Assembly (NCBI RefSeq): GCF_900110105.1
Contig: NZ_FOCL01000004.1
Span: 652,495 to 716,494 of the forward strand
Length of the DNA stretch: 64,000 nucleotides
Direction of reading: 5' to 3'
Source: Mucilaginibacter gossypiicola
Lineage (GTDB): Bacteria > Bacteroidota > Bacteroidia > Sphingobacteriales > Sphingobacteriaceae
Positions within the stretch are counted from its first letter, which is position 1. The number at the start of each line of letters is the position of its first letter. This document shows, piece after piece, positions 23,049-32,427 of the stretch. Position numbers and translations under genes: made by a program. Below the pieces are notes generated by a model, which saw only the letters and a program-made list of their open reading frames with translations, was not told the DNA's origin and ran no database searches.

Positions 23049-25610
23049 ATGAGATTTTTTTTACCGGGGATAATTGTTACTGTTTTATTGAATTTTCTGT
23101 TCATGTCGCCCGCTCGTGCGCAATCGTACGGGTTGGGGTTCTATAGTCATGAGGTTGTACAGGATAAACGTACCGGGCTGGATCTTGCGCTGAAAAACCT
23201 ATCGCCTAAAGATAAATTTGAGGTTTCTTTTGATCTGTCTTTTTTACCTAACAGGGTTATTTATTTCGGTTATATTTTACGGCTGATAGGTGACGATAAT
23301 CAAAACGTCGACTTAGTGTATGATAACCAGGCTAATACCAGGCATTTTAAGATCATTGTTGGCGAACGTCTTTCAAAAATATCTTTCAATATTGATGATA
23401 AACTGCTTTTTGAACACTGGAATAATTTAAAGATCCAGATTGATTATAAAAACGATAAGATATCCGTTGTGTCTGGTAATCAGTCTTTAAGTGAAACGGG
23501 TATTCATTTAAAAGCAAGTTCAAACTATAAGCTGCTATTTGGTGCTAATGCTTATAAGCAGTTTCAAACTACAGATGTACCGCCGTTTAAATTGCGCGAT
23601 GTACGCGTACTACAAAATACAGAGCAAATAGCTAACTGGCCTCTTAATGAGTGGGATGGGAGCGTAGCCAACGAAATCGAGAACAAAAACAATGGTTCGG
23701 TTAATAACCCGCTTTGGATTAAGGCCCGTCACCGCAACTGGCAGCTGGAAAAGGAGTTTACGGTTCCGGGAGATGCCAGTTTAGCTTTTGATGCTGCAAA
23801 CGAGGACGTATTTGTCATCACGGCTGATTCATTGGTTACCTATTCCATCAACAAAATACCTCAGTTAAAAAGCAAAGCATACAGTTCCGGTCGGCAAAAG
23901 CTTGTTCCTGGCGACCAGGCATTATATGCTAATAACAAGCTGTACTACCTGTTTATGGATCAAACAGCCGTTGGAACGTTTGATTTTGTTACCGGCAAAT
24001 GGGATAAAGGTTATACTAATATTGCAACTAATAACGGGCATCTTAATAAGTTTTTTAACAAAACCGATACAGCCATTTATACCATAGGCGGCTACGGGCA
24101 GTTGATTTATAAAGACAGCGTTCGCAGGTTTAGCCTGAACACTAAACAATGGGAAAAGGTAAAATTTAAAGGGGATACTTTTACTCCTCGTTATTTGGCC
24201 GGGTTAGGAGCTAATGCAACCGGCGATACCGTTTATGTAATTGGCGGTTATGGTAGTGCGTCGGGCCAGCAGATCGTGAACCCGCGTAACCTGTATGATA
24301 TGGTTCGCTATACGGTTAAGGACCGAAGCTTTAAAAAGCTTTTCAATATCGATGTAAAAGGCGAGGATTTTGTTTTCGCTAATTCGCTTGTCATCAACTC
24401 AAAAGACAAAAGTTATTACGGCTTGATTTTCCCGCAACATAAATTTAACTCAAGCCTGCAGCTTATAAAAGGCTCGTTAGATAGGTCTGCCTACGAAATG
24501 GTTGGCGATACCATCCCGTTTCAATTCCACGATGTAAGCGCCTATGCCGATTTGTATTATCTACCGCATAGCGCAAAATTTTTATCGGTAACGCTGTTTA
24601 AAGAAAATGACCATACCCGTGTCAAGGTTTACTCACTGCTTAGTCCGCCCGAGCCAATTGCTATCAATATTTTGTCAGAGAGCCATATCGGTTATTTGCT
24701 ATGGATAGTTGGCGGTTGTGTTGTAGGTTTAGGAATATGGGTGGTTGTTATTAACCGCCGCAAAAAAGCCGCTTTACAAACGCTGCCGGAGCCTCAAAAA
24801 GTTGTAGCTGAAATAACACCTGTTAATGAAACGCAGGAACTGGTTGCATCCGAGACTAAAGAGGAAAATGAAAGCCGCCTGCATGCCAATAAAAATGGCA
24901 TATTTTTATTTGGCGATCTGCAATTGTTTACACCCGACGGTAACGAGATCACCAAGTACTTTACGCCTTTATTGAAAGAGTTGTTTCTGGTAATCCTCAT
25001 GTATTCGGTGAAGTTTGACAGGGGAGTGAGTTCTGAAAAGTTAAATGAGATACTTTGGTTTGATAAATCAGAGAAAAGCGCACGCAATAACCGTTCAGTG
25101 AACATAGCCAAGTTAAAATCACTGTTGGATAAAATGGGCCATTGTCACTTGTCAAAAGATACCGGCTACTGGAAAATAGAGATAGATTATAACGAAATTC
25201 AAGTTGATTATCATAATTACCTCAATATTGTATCTAACAAAAGTAAACTCAATAAACAGAGAATAATCCAGCTTACATATATCACCCAGCGGGGGAATTT
25301 CCTGTCGAATATTGAGTACGAATGGCTCGACGTTTTCAAGTCGGAAGTGTCTAATGAGATCACCGACTCATACATCCAGTTTGCTAATTCGATAAAGGTT
25401 ACTGATGATCCTGAATTTTTGATCAAACTGGCAAATGATATTTTTTATTTTGACCCGGTAAATGAGGAGGCCATGATATTGAAGTGCAAATCGCTGGCGC
25501 ATATCGGTAAGCACTCTTTAGCAAAAAACACGTTCGAGAATTTTAACAAGGAATATAAAGCAATTTACGGCGAAGCTTTTGAACGCGATTTTCATTCAAT
25601 TCTTGAATAA
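23049..25610 (+). CDS. Membrane-spanning kelch-repeat regulator with cytoplasmic winged helix
   Basis: 853 residues from the ATG at 23049; a GTG at 23016 would put 11 residues before a good signal peptide (MRFFLPG to ARAQ) and is less likely. Outside the cytoplasm: an LamG/concanavalin-like domain (about 30-220) and kelch-type propeller blades (about 240-530, TAIYTIGGYGQ, DTVYVIGGYGS). One transmembrane helix lies near residues 554-572. Inside: an OmpR/SARP-type winged helix (about 630-720, IFLFGDLQLFTPDG then RNNRSVNIAKLKSLLDKMG) and a helical BTAD-like tail. It probably senses a glycan or surface change and controls genes directly. It sits between the esterase genes and the GH genes. Confidence 0.82.
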   Translation: MRFFLPGIIVTVLLNFLFMSPARAQSYGLGFYSHEVVQDKRTGLDLALKNLSPKDKFEVSFDLSFLPNRVIYFGYILRLIGDDNQNVDLVYDNQANTRHFKIIVGERLSKISFNIDDKLLFEHWNNLKIQIDYKNDKISVVSGNQSLSETGIHLKASSNYKLLFGANAYKQFQTTDVPPFKLRDVRVLQNTEQIANWPLNEWDGSVANEIENKNNGSVNNPLWIKARHRNWQLEKEFTVPGDASLAFDAANEDVFVITADSLVTYSINKIPQLKSKAYSSGRQKLVPGDQALYANNKLYYLFMDQTAVGTFDFVTGKWDKGYTNIATNNGHLNKFFNKTDTAIYTIGGYGQLIYKDSVRRFSLNTKQWEKVKFKGDTFTPRYLAGLGANATGDTVYVIGGYGSASGQQIVNPRNLYDMVRYTVKDRSFKKLFNIDVKGEDFVFANSLVINSKDKSYYGLIFPQHKFNSSLQLIKGSLDRSAYEMVGDTIPFQFHDVSAYADLYYLPHSAKFLSVTLFKENDHTRVKVYSLLSPPEPIAINILSESHIGYLLWIVGGCVVGLGIWVVVINRRKKAALQTLPEPQKVVAEITPVNETQELVASETKEENESRLHANKNGIFLFGDLQLFTPDGNEITKYFTPLLKELFLVILMYSVKFDRGVSSEKLNEILWFDKSEKSARNNRSVNIAKLKSLLDKMGHCHLSKDTGYWKIEIDYNEIQVDYHNYLNIVSNKSKLNKQRIIQLTYITQRGNFLSNIEYEWLDVFKSEVSNEITDSYIQFANSIKVTDDPEFLIKLANDIFYFDPVNEEAMILKCKSLAHIGKHSLAKNTFENFNKEYKAIYGEAFERDFHSILE

Positions 25611-25978
25611 ATCTGTTACAATAGATGTTTATTGGAGTAATTAATCAATTTTTAATGATTAATTAAGTTGTACAAGCAATTTTGGGGTTATTACCAGTTA
25701 ATCAATTTGATAAACACGAAGCACCTACGGAGCCTTACGTCGGACTACCTTTTGCTATAAACACGAAACTCCTACGGAGTTAAAAAAATCCAACTCCGTA
25801 GGAGTTTCGTGTTTATAGAAGATCATGTAAAGAGAATATTAAGGCTCCGTAGGTGCCTCGTGTCGGCGATGTCAAAGGTGATTTTTCTGGGAGTATTGCC
25901 AATTAATAAATCTGGCGCTTGTATTTTTACAGAGTCAGCATAAAACGTTAATCAGTATATCAATATAAATTAATATCC
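25611..25978. other. Intergenic region with nested palindromes, 368 bp
   Basis: Gap between the regulator gene and the GH92 gene. It is filled mainly by the nested inverted repeat at 25714-25863. A weak promoter-like TATTTTTA at 25922-25929 with TTG at 25896-25898 precedes the GH92 gene, but the 23-bp spacing is long. No small gene is seen. Confidence 0.5.
25714..25863. repeat. Nested double palindrome
   Basis: Inner stem: a perfect 26-bp inverted repeat, 25756-25781 with 25792-25817, loop of 10 bases. Outer stem: 24 bp with one mismatch, 25714-25737 with 25840-25863. Inner and outer arms are themselves related (both contain ACACGAA, then CTACGGAG), so the element looks like one palindromic unit inserted in, or duplicated from, another. 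Confidence 0.85.
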
Positions 25979-28237
25979 ATGTTAAGCCCACTTCCCAGGT
26001 TGTTTAAACCACTGATTTTATCCACGGTACTCGGTATTAGTAGTTTGTGTGTCAGTGTGACAGTATCTGCTCAAACAAAAGACGAAGGCGCCCTTCAATA
26101 CATCGATCCGCATATTGGTAATGTGGGAGCGCTGCTTGAGCCAACCCGCCCAACAACGCATCTACCTAACCAGATGATCAGGATGCTGCCTGTACGTCAT
26201 GATTATATTGACGATCAGATCTCCAGCTTTCCGCTCAATGTGGTATCGCACCGTTTGGGAGAGGTGTTTTCGGTTAAGCCGGATAATAACACAATTACCC
26301 CTGCTTCGTGGAATGAAAGAATGACCTATGATCATGATCTGGAAGTTACCCGTCCGTGGTATTATTCAACTTTCCTGATTGATAAGGACATCACCGTAGA
26401 GTTCGCGCCGGGTAAAAAGGTTGGGGATTATAAATTTACTTTTCCGGCTAAAAGTGCTGCTAAAAGCATTTTGTTTGGATTGTATAACGATGGCGCAGCT
26501 AATTTTACGTTTACCGGTGGGAATGAATTAACCGGTTTTGAAACCTATCATGACGATATCAAAGTTTATGTATACGGTAAGTTTAATGCTAAAGGTACCA
26601 CTGGCACAGTAAAAGATAATGCCCTGGTTAAACAAAGCACCGCCGATGGGAAAGACCTTAAATCATACATTACATTTGCCGCCGGTACTCCGGATGTAAT
26701 TGAGTTTAAATACGCCATTTCATACGTAAGCCCTCAACAGGCTAAACAAAACTTTAACGATGAATTTGGCAGTGCCGATTTTGAAACACTCAAGCAGGCA
26801 GCCAAAGCAACATGGGCAAAAGTGGTTGGTCAAATTGAAACCGAAGGCGGTACTGTGGCACAACGCCGCTCGTTTTATACTGCTTTGTATCGTTGTAACG
26901 AGCGTATGGTTGATATTAACGAGGATGGCCACTATTACAGCGGTTACGACAAAAAAGTACACGAAAGTAGTCGCCCGTTTTATGTTGATGATTGGGTTTG
27001 GGATACTTATTTGGCCCTGCACCCGCTCCACACTATCCTGAACCCTAAGCTGGAGTCGGATATGCTGAACTCGTATGTTAACCAGTACGAGCAAAGCGGC
27101 TGGATGCCAACTTTTCCTGTATTATTTGGTGATAACCCTTGTATGAATGGCTTTCACTCTACAGTAATGTTTTTGGATGATTACCGCAAAGGCATCCGCG
27201 GTTTTGATGTAGACAAGGCCTATGAAGGGATCCTGAAAAATGCCAACGAAGCCACCATGCTGCCATGGGAAAATGGCCCCAAATGCGAACTGGATGACTT
27301 TTACCATACCAACGGATATTTTCCTGCTTTGAAAAAAGGCGAGAAAGAAACTGTAAGCCTGGTACATGGTTTTGAAAAACGCCAGGCTGTAGCGGTTACT
27401 CTTGGTGGTAGTTATGACGATTGGGCTGTTGGTCAGTTAGCAGGTGAGCTGAAAAAAACAAGTGATGAGCAAACCTTTGCCAAACGCGCGCTTAACTATA
27501 AAAACCTTTGGAATAATGATAAGCAAATGTTTATCCCTAAAGACAAAGACGGTAACTGGATTGATATCGATCCTAAGTTTGATGGCGGCTTAGGTGGTCG
27601 CGAGTTTTATGACGAAAACAACGGCTGGACTTACCTGTGGCAGGTACAGCATGATATTCCCGGTCTGGCAAACCTGATGGGGGGCCAGGATAAATTCCAG
27701 GCACGCCTGGATCAACTGTTCCGCGAAAGTCTCGACCGCAGTAAATACCAGTTTTGGGCAAAATTTCCTGATGCTACGGGCTTAGTTGGCCAATATTCGA
27801 TGGGTAACGAGCCGAGTTTCCATATACCGTATTTGTACAATTTCGCAGGCGCACCATGGAAAACACAAAAACGTGTAAGGTTCCTGCTTGATGTTTGGTA
27901 TAAGGATAACATCTTTGGGATTCCAGGAGATGAGGATGGCGGTGGTATGTCGGCCTTTGTGGTGTTCTCGTCAATGGGTTTTTATCCTATTACGCCCGGC
28001 AAACCTGTTTATACCATAGGGAGCCCGGTGTTCAGCAAGGTTACCATTAACCTGCAAAATGGCAAGCAGTTTAAACTGGTAGCTAACAATTGCTCGGTAG
28101 TAAACAAATATATCCAAAGCGCTAAATTTAACGGTCAGGTGCTTAACATACCGCTTTTTACCCATGAGCAACTTATGGCCGGCGGTACGCTTGAATTGGA
28201 AATGGGACCTAAACCAAATAAAAACTGGGGCATCTGA
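25979..28237 (+). CDS. GH92 family alpha-mannosidase-like glycoside hydrolase
   Basis: 752 residues with a signal peptide ending at VSAQ (about 31). The N-terminal beta-sandwich begins with YIDPHIGNVG, and an (alpha/alpha)6 barrel follows. GH92 signatures are PGDEDGGGMSAFVVFSSMGFYP, NEPSFHIPYLYN (usually GNEPSHHxxY) and DDWVWDTYLALHPL. The probable catalytic acid is E546 in DENNGWTYLWQVQHD. GH92 enzymes are calcium-dependent, inverting exo-alpha-mannosidases. The altered subsite residues (F for H in NEPSFH, WQVQHD for the common WYVPHD) suggest an unusual linkage or sugar. Directly followed by the GH99-like gene (39 bases). Confidence 0.87.
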   Translation: MLSPLPRLFKPLILSTVLGISSLCVSVTVSAQTKDEGALQYIDPHIGNVGALLEPTRPTTHLPNQMIRMLPVRHDYIDDQISSFPLNVVSHRLGEVFSVKPDNNTITPASWNERMTYDHDLEVTRPWYYSTFLIDKDITVEFAPGKKVGDYKFTFPAKSAAKSILFGLYNDGAANFTFTGGNELTGFETYHDDIKVYVYGKFNAKGTTGTVKDNALVKQSTADGKDLKSYITFAAGTPDVIEFKYAISYVSPQQAKQNFNDEFGSADFETLKQAAKATWAKVVGQIETEGGTVAQRRSFYTALYRCNERMVDINEDGHYYSGYDKKVHESSRPFYVDDWVWDTYLALHPLHTILNPKLESDMLNSYVNQYEQSGWMPTFPVLFGDNPCMNGFHSTVMFLDDYRKGIRGFDVDKAYEGILKNANEATMLPWENGPKCELDDFYHTNGYFPALKKGEKETVSLVHGFEKRQAVAVTLGGSYDDWAVGQLAGELKKTSDEQTFAKRALNYKNLWNNDKQMFIPKDKDGNWIDIDPKFDGGLGGREFYDENNGWTYLWQVQHDIPGLANLMGGQDKFQARLDQLFRESLDRSKYQFWAKFPDATGLVGQYSMGNEPSFHIPYLYNFAGAPWKTQKRVRFLLDVWYKDNIFGIPGDEDGGGMSAFVVFSSMGFYPITPGKPVYTIGSPVFSKVTINLQNGKQFKLVANNCSVVNKYIQSAKFNGQVLNIPLFTHEQLMAGGTLELEMGPKPNKNWGI

Positions 28238-28276
28238 TCTAAGCAAAAAATCAACACATATTAAAATTCTATCCTG

Positions 28277-29536
28277 ATGAAAAAACACGTTTTTAGCATC
28301 TTGCTGCTACTGCTGTGCGCCGTTGCCAACGCGCAGCTAAGGCACAGTAAAACATCGGCATTTAAAAGTTATAAAGGTTTGGTTATGGCCGGTTACCAGG
28401 GCTGGTTCAATGCGGCTGGCGATGGCGGCAACCGCTGGTGGAACCACTATGTTTCGCATGGTAAGTTTGAGCCGGGTTATACCAATATCGACCTGTGGCC
28501 CGATGTGAGCGAATATCCTAAAACCTATAAATCGCCGTTTAAACTGGCCGATGGCAGTGATGCTTACCTATACAGTTCATATGATGCTTCGTCAACCGAA
28601 ACCCATTTTAAATGGATGCAGCAATACGGTGTAGATGGTGTTTTTGTACAGCGTTTTATTGGCGATGTGCAACGTGGTGCGGGTAAACATCATAATGATG
28701 TGGTTTTAGGTAATGCGCTCAAATATGCGCAGAAATATCACAGGGCAATTACAGTAATGTATGATCTGTCGGGCATGAACGCGGGAGGCGATTCGCTGGT
28801 GATCAAGGATTGGAAACATCTTATCGATAGCATGAAAGTTACCAACCGGGGTAATAATCAAACCTGGCTGTATCACAATGGCAAACCACTGGTTGCTATA
28901 TGGGGGATAGGTTTTAATGACCATCGCCGTTATGGTTTAACTGAAGGTGAAAAGATCATTGATTTTTTAAAGAATGACCCGGTTTATGGTGGTTGCGCTA
29001 TATTGCTCGGCGTGCCAACCTACTGGCGGGATTTTGGTAACGACACCGAAAATGATCCGCATCTGCATGATCTGCTGCGTAAGGTTGATATTGTTCACCC
29101 CTGGTTTGTAGGCCGTTTTAATGAAGAGGCGTATCCTGCCTTTCAGAACCGTATTGCCGAGGATATTGCCTGGTGTAAAGAAAATAAGGTTGATTATGTA
29201 CCTACAGTTTTTCCAGGCTTTAGCTGGCACAATATGAACCCGCGGGCCAAACAAAACCAGATTCCGCGCAACCGAGGCCACTTTTATTGGAAACAGATAA
29301 ACGGTGCCATCAACAGCGGCGCCGAAATGTTGTATGTAGCTATGTTTGACGAAGTTGACGAAGGAACGGCTATCCTTAAAGTATCAAAAAATCCACCGGT
29401 AGGCTTAAGCACTTTTGTTACATTTGAGGACGATATTCCAAATGATTATTACTTATATTTAACCGGTTATGCAGCCAAAATGTTGCGTAAGCAAGTGCCT
29501 TTGACAGCCGATGTGCCTCCACCGGTAAAAAAATAG
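28277..29536 (+). CDS. GH71/GH99-like secreted glycoside hydrolase
   Basis: 419 residues with a signal peptide ending at ANAQ (about 21). TIM-barrel enzyme related to endo-alpha-mannosidases: start MAGYQGWFNAAGDG, and the acidic pair E359 and E362 in AMFDEVDEGTAI, at the place where GH99 enzymes have (F/Y)NEWxEGT. An endo-acting, retaining mechanism on alpha-mannosides is the family expectation, but the group to which this belongs also includes enzymes of other specificity. Follows GH92 closely, likely in one operon. A short hairpin lies 30 bases after the stop. Confidence 0.82.
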   Translation: MKKHVFSILLLLLCAVANAQLRHSKTSAFKSYKGLVMAGYQGWFNAAGDGGNRWWNHYVSHGKFEPGYTNIDLWPDVSEYPKTYKSPFKLADGSDAYLYSSYDASSTETHFKWMQQYGVDGVFVQRFIGDVQRGAGKHHNDVVLGNALKYAQKYHRAITVMYDLSGMNAGGDSLVIKDWKHLIDSMKVTNRGNNQTWLYHNGKPLVAIWGIGFNDHRRYGLTEGEKIIDFLKNDPVYGGCAILLGVPTYWRDFGNDTENDPHLHDLLRKVDIVHPWFVGRFNEEAYPAFQNRIAEDIAWCKENKVDYVPTVFPGFSWHNMNPRAKQNQIPRNRGHFYWKQINGAINSGAEMLYVAMFDEVDEGTAILKVSKNPPVGLSTFVTFEDDIPNDYYLYLTGYAAKMLRKQVPLTADVPPPVKK

Positions 29537-29566
29537 CGTTATAAAGCGGCACTGTTGTTTTTTGTA

Positions 29567-29586
29567 GAGACGCATAATTGCGTCTC
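29567..29586. repeat. Short hairpin GAGACGCA/TGCGTCTC
   Basis: Perfect 8-bp stem at 29567-29574 and 29579-29586 with a four-base loop, preceded by TTTTTTGTA. It resembles a dispersed GTAGAGACGCA repeat of this phylum more than a terminator, since no T-run follows. Confidence 0.5.
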
Positions 29587-29794
29587 CCGAAGGACATGCC
29601 GATTTAAACAGCTTTCTAAGCCCTTTCATCAAATTTAATTAACATTAATGGCAGATTGCCCCTGCTGTTAATGTTTTATTAATCACTTATTATTTTTCGC
29701 GCATAGTTTTAGCTTCTGACAAACCGGGACGGATTGGTTTGTTCAAATAAACAATCGATTGTCCCGGCATTAATAACATACCAATTATAAATTT

Positions 29795-32056
29795 ATGAAG
29801 CAAAAGAACGCCTATGTATCGGTTCTTTTAGTAACGATTTTATGTTCATTTAATACCCCTAAACCTATTGCTAAGCCTCCATACAAGGATGCATCGCTGC
29901 CGGTTGAAAAGCGCGTTGCCGATTTACTTGGCCGGATGACAACTACCGAGAAGATCCGTCAGCTGGATATGTACTGGGGGCACGAGGTAGCCAATATGCA
30001 GGGCCATGACGCGGTTTCCATGTCGGATAGTGCAAAAATCAATATCGGCACCGAAGGTATTGGCTCTGTTCATGACCTGTATCCTTTAACCGCCGACGTA
30101 AGCAATCAGATCCAACGCTATGCTGTTGAGAAAACACGCTTGGGTATCCCGGTACTTTTTATTGAAGAAGGGCTACATGGTTATGAAGGTTTGGGCAGCA
30201 CAACCTTCCCGAGCCCGATGGCGCTTGCCGGCGCCTGGGATACCACGAATGTGCATAAGGCTGGCCGTATCATAGCAACGGAGATGCGTGCTCATGGTGT
30301 AGCTATGGTATTAGGCCCGGTACTTTGCCTCCCGCGCGACCCGCGCTGGGGTCGGGTTGAAGAAACCTACGGCGAAGATCCTTTTCTATCGGCAGCTAAT
30401 GGTGTGGCCATGGTAAAAGGCTTGCAGGGTAGTAAGCTGAGTGATCATAATACCGTTTTATCTGAACCAAAACACTTTGCCGTACACGGGATCCCTGAGG
30501 CAGGCAGTAATACTGCTCCGGTTAATATGGGTGAGAGGGAAGCCCGGTCGTCTTTTTTATATGTATTTGAGAAAGCTGTTAAAGAAGGTGGCGCCATGGG
30601 TATGATGGCCGCTTACAGCGAAATTGATGGTATTCCCTGTGTAGATAATAAATGGTTACTGAAAGATGTGCTGCGCGGTGAATGGGGTTTTAAAGGTTTT
30701 GTTTTGTCTGACCTGGGCGCCATCAAAATGTCGCTCAATAACCACCAGATAGCAACAGACGCGGCGGATGCACTTGCCCAAACCTTTACTGCCGGGATGG
30801 ATATGCAGTTTTATGATTTTCCGCATGTGCCTTTCCATGCGGCTATGAATAAAGCACTGGCAAGCAAAAAACTATCCATGGCAGATCTGAATCGGGCGGT
30901 GTCAAACGTGTTGCGGGCAAAGTTTATGCTGGGTTTATTCGATCATCCTTATATTGATATCGATCTGCTGAAAAAAGTAAATCATACCGAAGAGAGCCGT
31001 GCGATTGCCTTGAAATTGGCACAGGAGGGTATCTGTCTGCTGAAAAATGAAAATAACATACTGCCACTTGGGCCCGATGTGCATTCTGTGGCGGTTGTCG
31101 GGCCGTTGGCCGAAAGCACATACCTGGGTGGTTATGCTAATAAAATGGGTAAGGGCGTAGCGATATTGGATGCCTTGAAGCAGAAAGCCGGTAATAACCT
31201 GAATATCAAATTTGAAATAGGTTATACATCGGATACATCAACCATAAAACAAAACGAATACCTTGAAAAGGCTGTAAGTACAGTTAAGCAATCGGATGTT
31301 GCAGTGGTTGTTTTGGGCGAGGATATCAACGAAGTAGGCGAGGGTAAAGACCGCGCCAATCTCGACCTCAACAAACAGCAAAGCCGTCTGATTGAAGCCG
31401 TTTATAAAACCGGGAAGCCAACGGTAGTGGTGCTGTTTAACGGCAGACCGCTATGCATTAACTGGGTCGCCAAAAAAATCCCTGCTATTATAGAATCATG
31501 GTTTTTAGGCGAAACGGGCGGATTCGCTATCGCCGACGTGTTATTGGGTAAAGTAAATCCCTCTGGTAAACTACCGATGACCTTTCCGCGGTCGGTAGGA
31601 CAGGTTCCTTTTTATTATGATCATAAGCCAACCTCAAGACACGTATATGTTGATCAGGATACTTCGGCGCTGTTTCCATTTGGGCACGGCTTAAGTTATA
31701 CCTCATTTGAATATTCAAACCTGAAAATTGCTCAACCGCAGATTCCGCTTAATGGTTCCGCAAACGTTAGCGTTAATATTAAAAACACTGGTAAAGTTGA
31801 GGGGGAAGAAGTAGTGCAGCTTTATTTACGCGATGTAATAGCCAGTGTAACTACTCCTGTAAAATCACTCAAAGGGTTTAAACGAATTAGCCTTAAACCC
31901 GGCGAGAGTGGTACTGTTCAGTTTAAGATAGATAACAAGGAGCTGATGCTTTGGAACCGCCAGATGAAACAGGTTGTTGAGCCTGGTGAATTTAAGGTGA
32001 TGATAGGCAGTTCATCTGAAGATATCAGGCTTGGAGGAAGCTTTTATGTGAAATAA
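29795..32056 (+). CDS. GH3 family beta-glycosidase
   Basis: 753 residues with an N-terminal signal sequence. Three-domain GH3: a TIM barrel (about 35-380) with nucleophile D306 in FVLSDLGA and substrate-binding KHFAVHG, an alpha/beta sandwich (about 400-610) with GEGKDRANLDL that holds the acid/base region, and a C-terminal FnIII-like domain (about 660-750). Retaining exo-hydrolysis of beta-glucosides or beta-xylosides is expected. It ends the carbohydrate block and has its own terminator. A 258-base gap separates it from the GH99-like gene, so it may have its own promoter. Confidence 0.92.
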   Translation: MKQKNAYVSVLLVTILCSFNTPKPIAKPPYKDASLPVEKRVADLLGRMTTTEKIRQLDMYWGHEVANMQGHDAVSMSDSAKINIGTEGIGSVHDLYPLTADVSNQIQRYAVEKTRLGIPVLFIEEGLHGYEGLGSTTFPSPMALAGAWDTTNVHKAGRIIATEMRAHGVAMVLGPVLCLPRDPRWGRVEETYGEDPFLSAANGVAMVKGLQGSKLSDHNTVLSEPKHFAVHGIPEAGSNTAPVNMGEREARSSFLYVFEKAVKEGGAMGMMAAYSEIDGIPCVDNKWLLKDVLRGEWGFKGFVLSDLGAIKMSLNNHQIATDAADALAQTFTAGMDMQFYDFPHVPFHAAMNKALASKKLSMADLNRAVSNVLRAKFMLGLFDHPYIDIDLLKKVNHTEESRAIALKLAQEGICLLKNENNILPLGPDVHSVAVVGPLAESTYLGGYANKMGKGVAILDALKQKAGNNLNIKFEIGYTSDTSTIKQNEYLEKAVSTVKQSDVAVVVLGEDINEVGEGKDRANLDLNKQQSRLIEAVYKTGKPTVVVLFNGRPLCINWVAKKIPAIIESWFLGETGGFAIADVLLGKVNPSGKLPMTFPRSVGQVPFYYDHKPTSRHVYVDQDTSALFPFGHGLSYTSFEYSNLKIAQPQIPLNGSANVSVNIKNTGKVEGEEVVQLYLRDVIASVTTPVKSLKGFKRISLKPGESGTVQFKIDNKELMLWNRQMKQVVEPGEFKVMIGSSSEDIRLGGSFYVK

Positions 32057-32173
32057 TTAGATGTGCAAATTTCAGATGCGCAGATGTTTGGAGTTGGCAT
32101 AACTACAATATTCCGGAGCATTCCAAACATGAATCCGGTGTTTAGTTGATGATTACCATAATATTTGGTAACC

Positions 32174-32212
32174 GGTGCGCCTGGGGTGAGATACAGGCGC
32201 GCCTTTTTTATT
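32174..32212 (+). terminator. Terminator after the GH3 gene
   Basis: GGTGCGCCT (32174-32182) pairs with AGGCGCGCC (32195-32203), one G-T pair, followed by TTTTTTATT. Confidence 0.8.
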
Positions 32213-32250
32213 ATATATAAATAGGGATAACAAAAAGCCGGGGTAGTGCG

Positions 32251-32425
32251 ATTCCCCTCTAGAGAGGGGCGGAGGGGTGTGTTTAATGGTTTAGAAGGCA
32301 TACCGATGAAACACACCTCAGCATTCGCTCGTATTCCACCGCCCCCCCCCTCTCAAGAGGGGATTTTAAAACGTCAATTATTTAGACTCTGTCTTGACGG
32401 TAACTCCCCCTTTAGGGGGCCGGGG
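32251..32425. repeat. C/G-tract hairpin repeats, part inverted
   Basis: Three small hairpins: CCCCTCT/AGAGGGG at 32254-32269, again at 32347-32362, and CCCCC/GGGGG at 32406-32419 followed by CCGGGGGGC. The first two lie in opposite directions, and their flanks GGTGTGTTT (32277-32285) and AAACACACC (32309-32317) also pair, so 32251-32366 could fold as one long structure. A relative stands at 60190. Confidence 0.7.
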
Positions 32426-32427
32426 GG

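Larger units (their letters stand above)
32057..32427. other. Intergenic region with terminator and C/G-tract repeats, 371 bp
   Basis: Convergent gap between the GH3 gene and the ZIP gene. It holds the terminator at 32174 and a set of C/G-tract hairpins at 32251-32420. The open frames across it are repeat translations and I do not count them as genes. Confidence 0.6.

Noticed and set aside
26720..27094. 124-residue minus-strand frame inside the GH92 gene
   Set aside because: It lies fully inside a well-supported + gene and shows no family motif.
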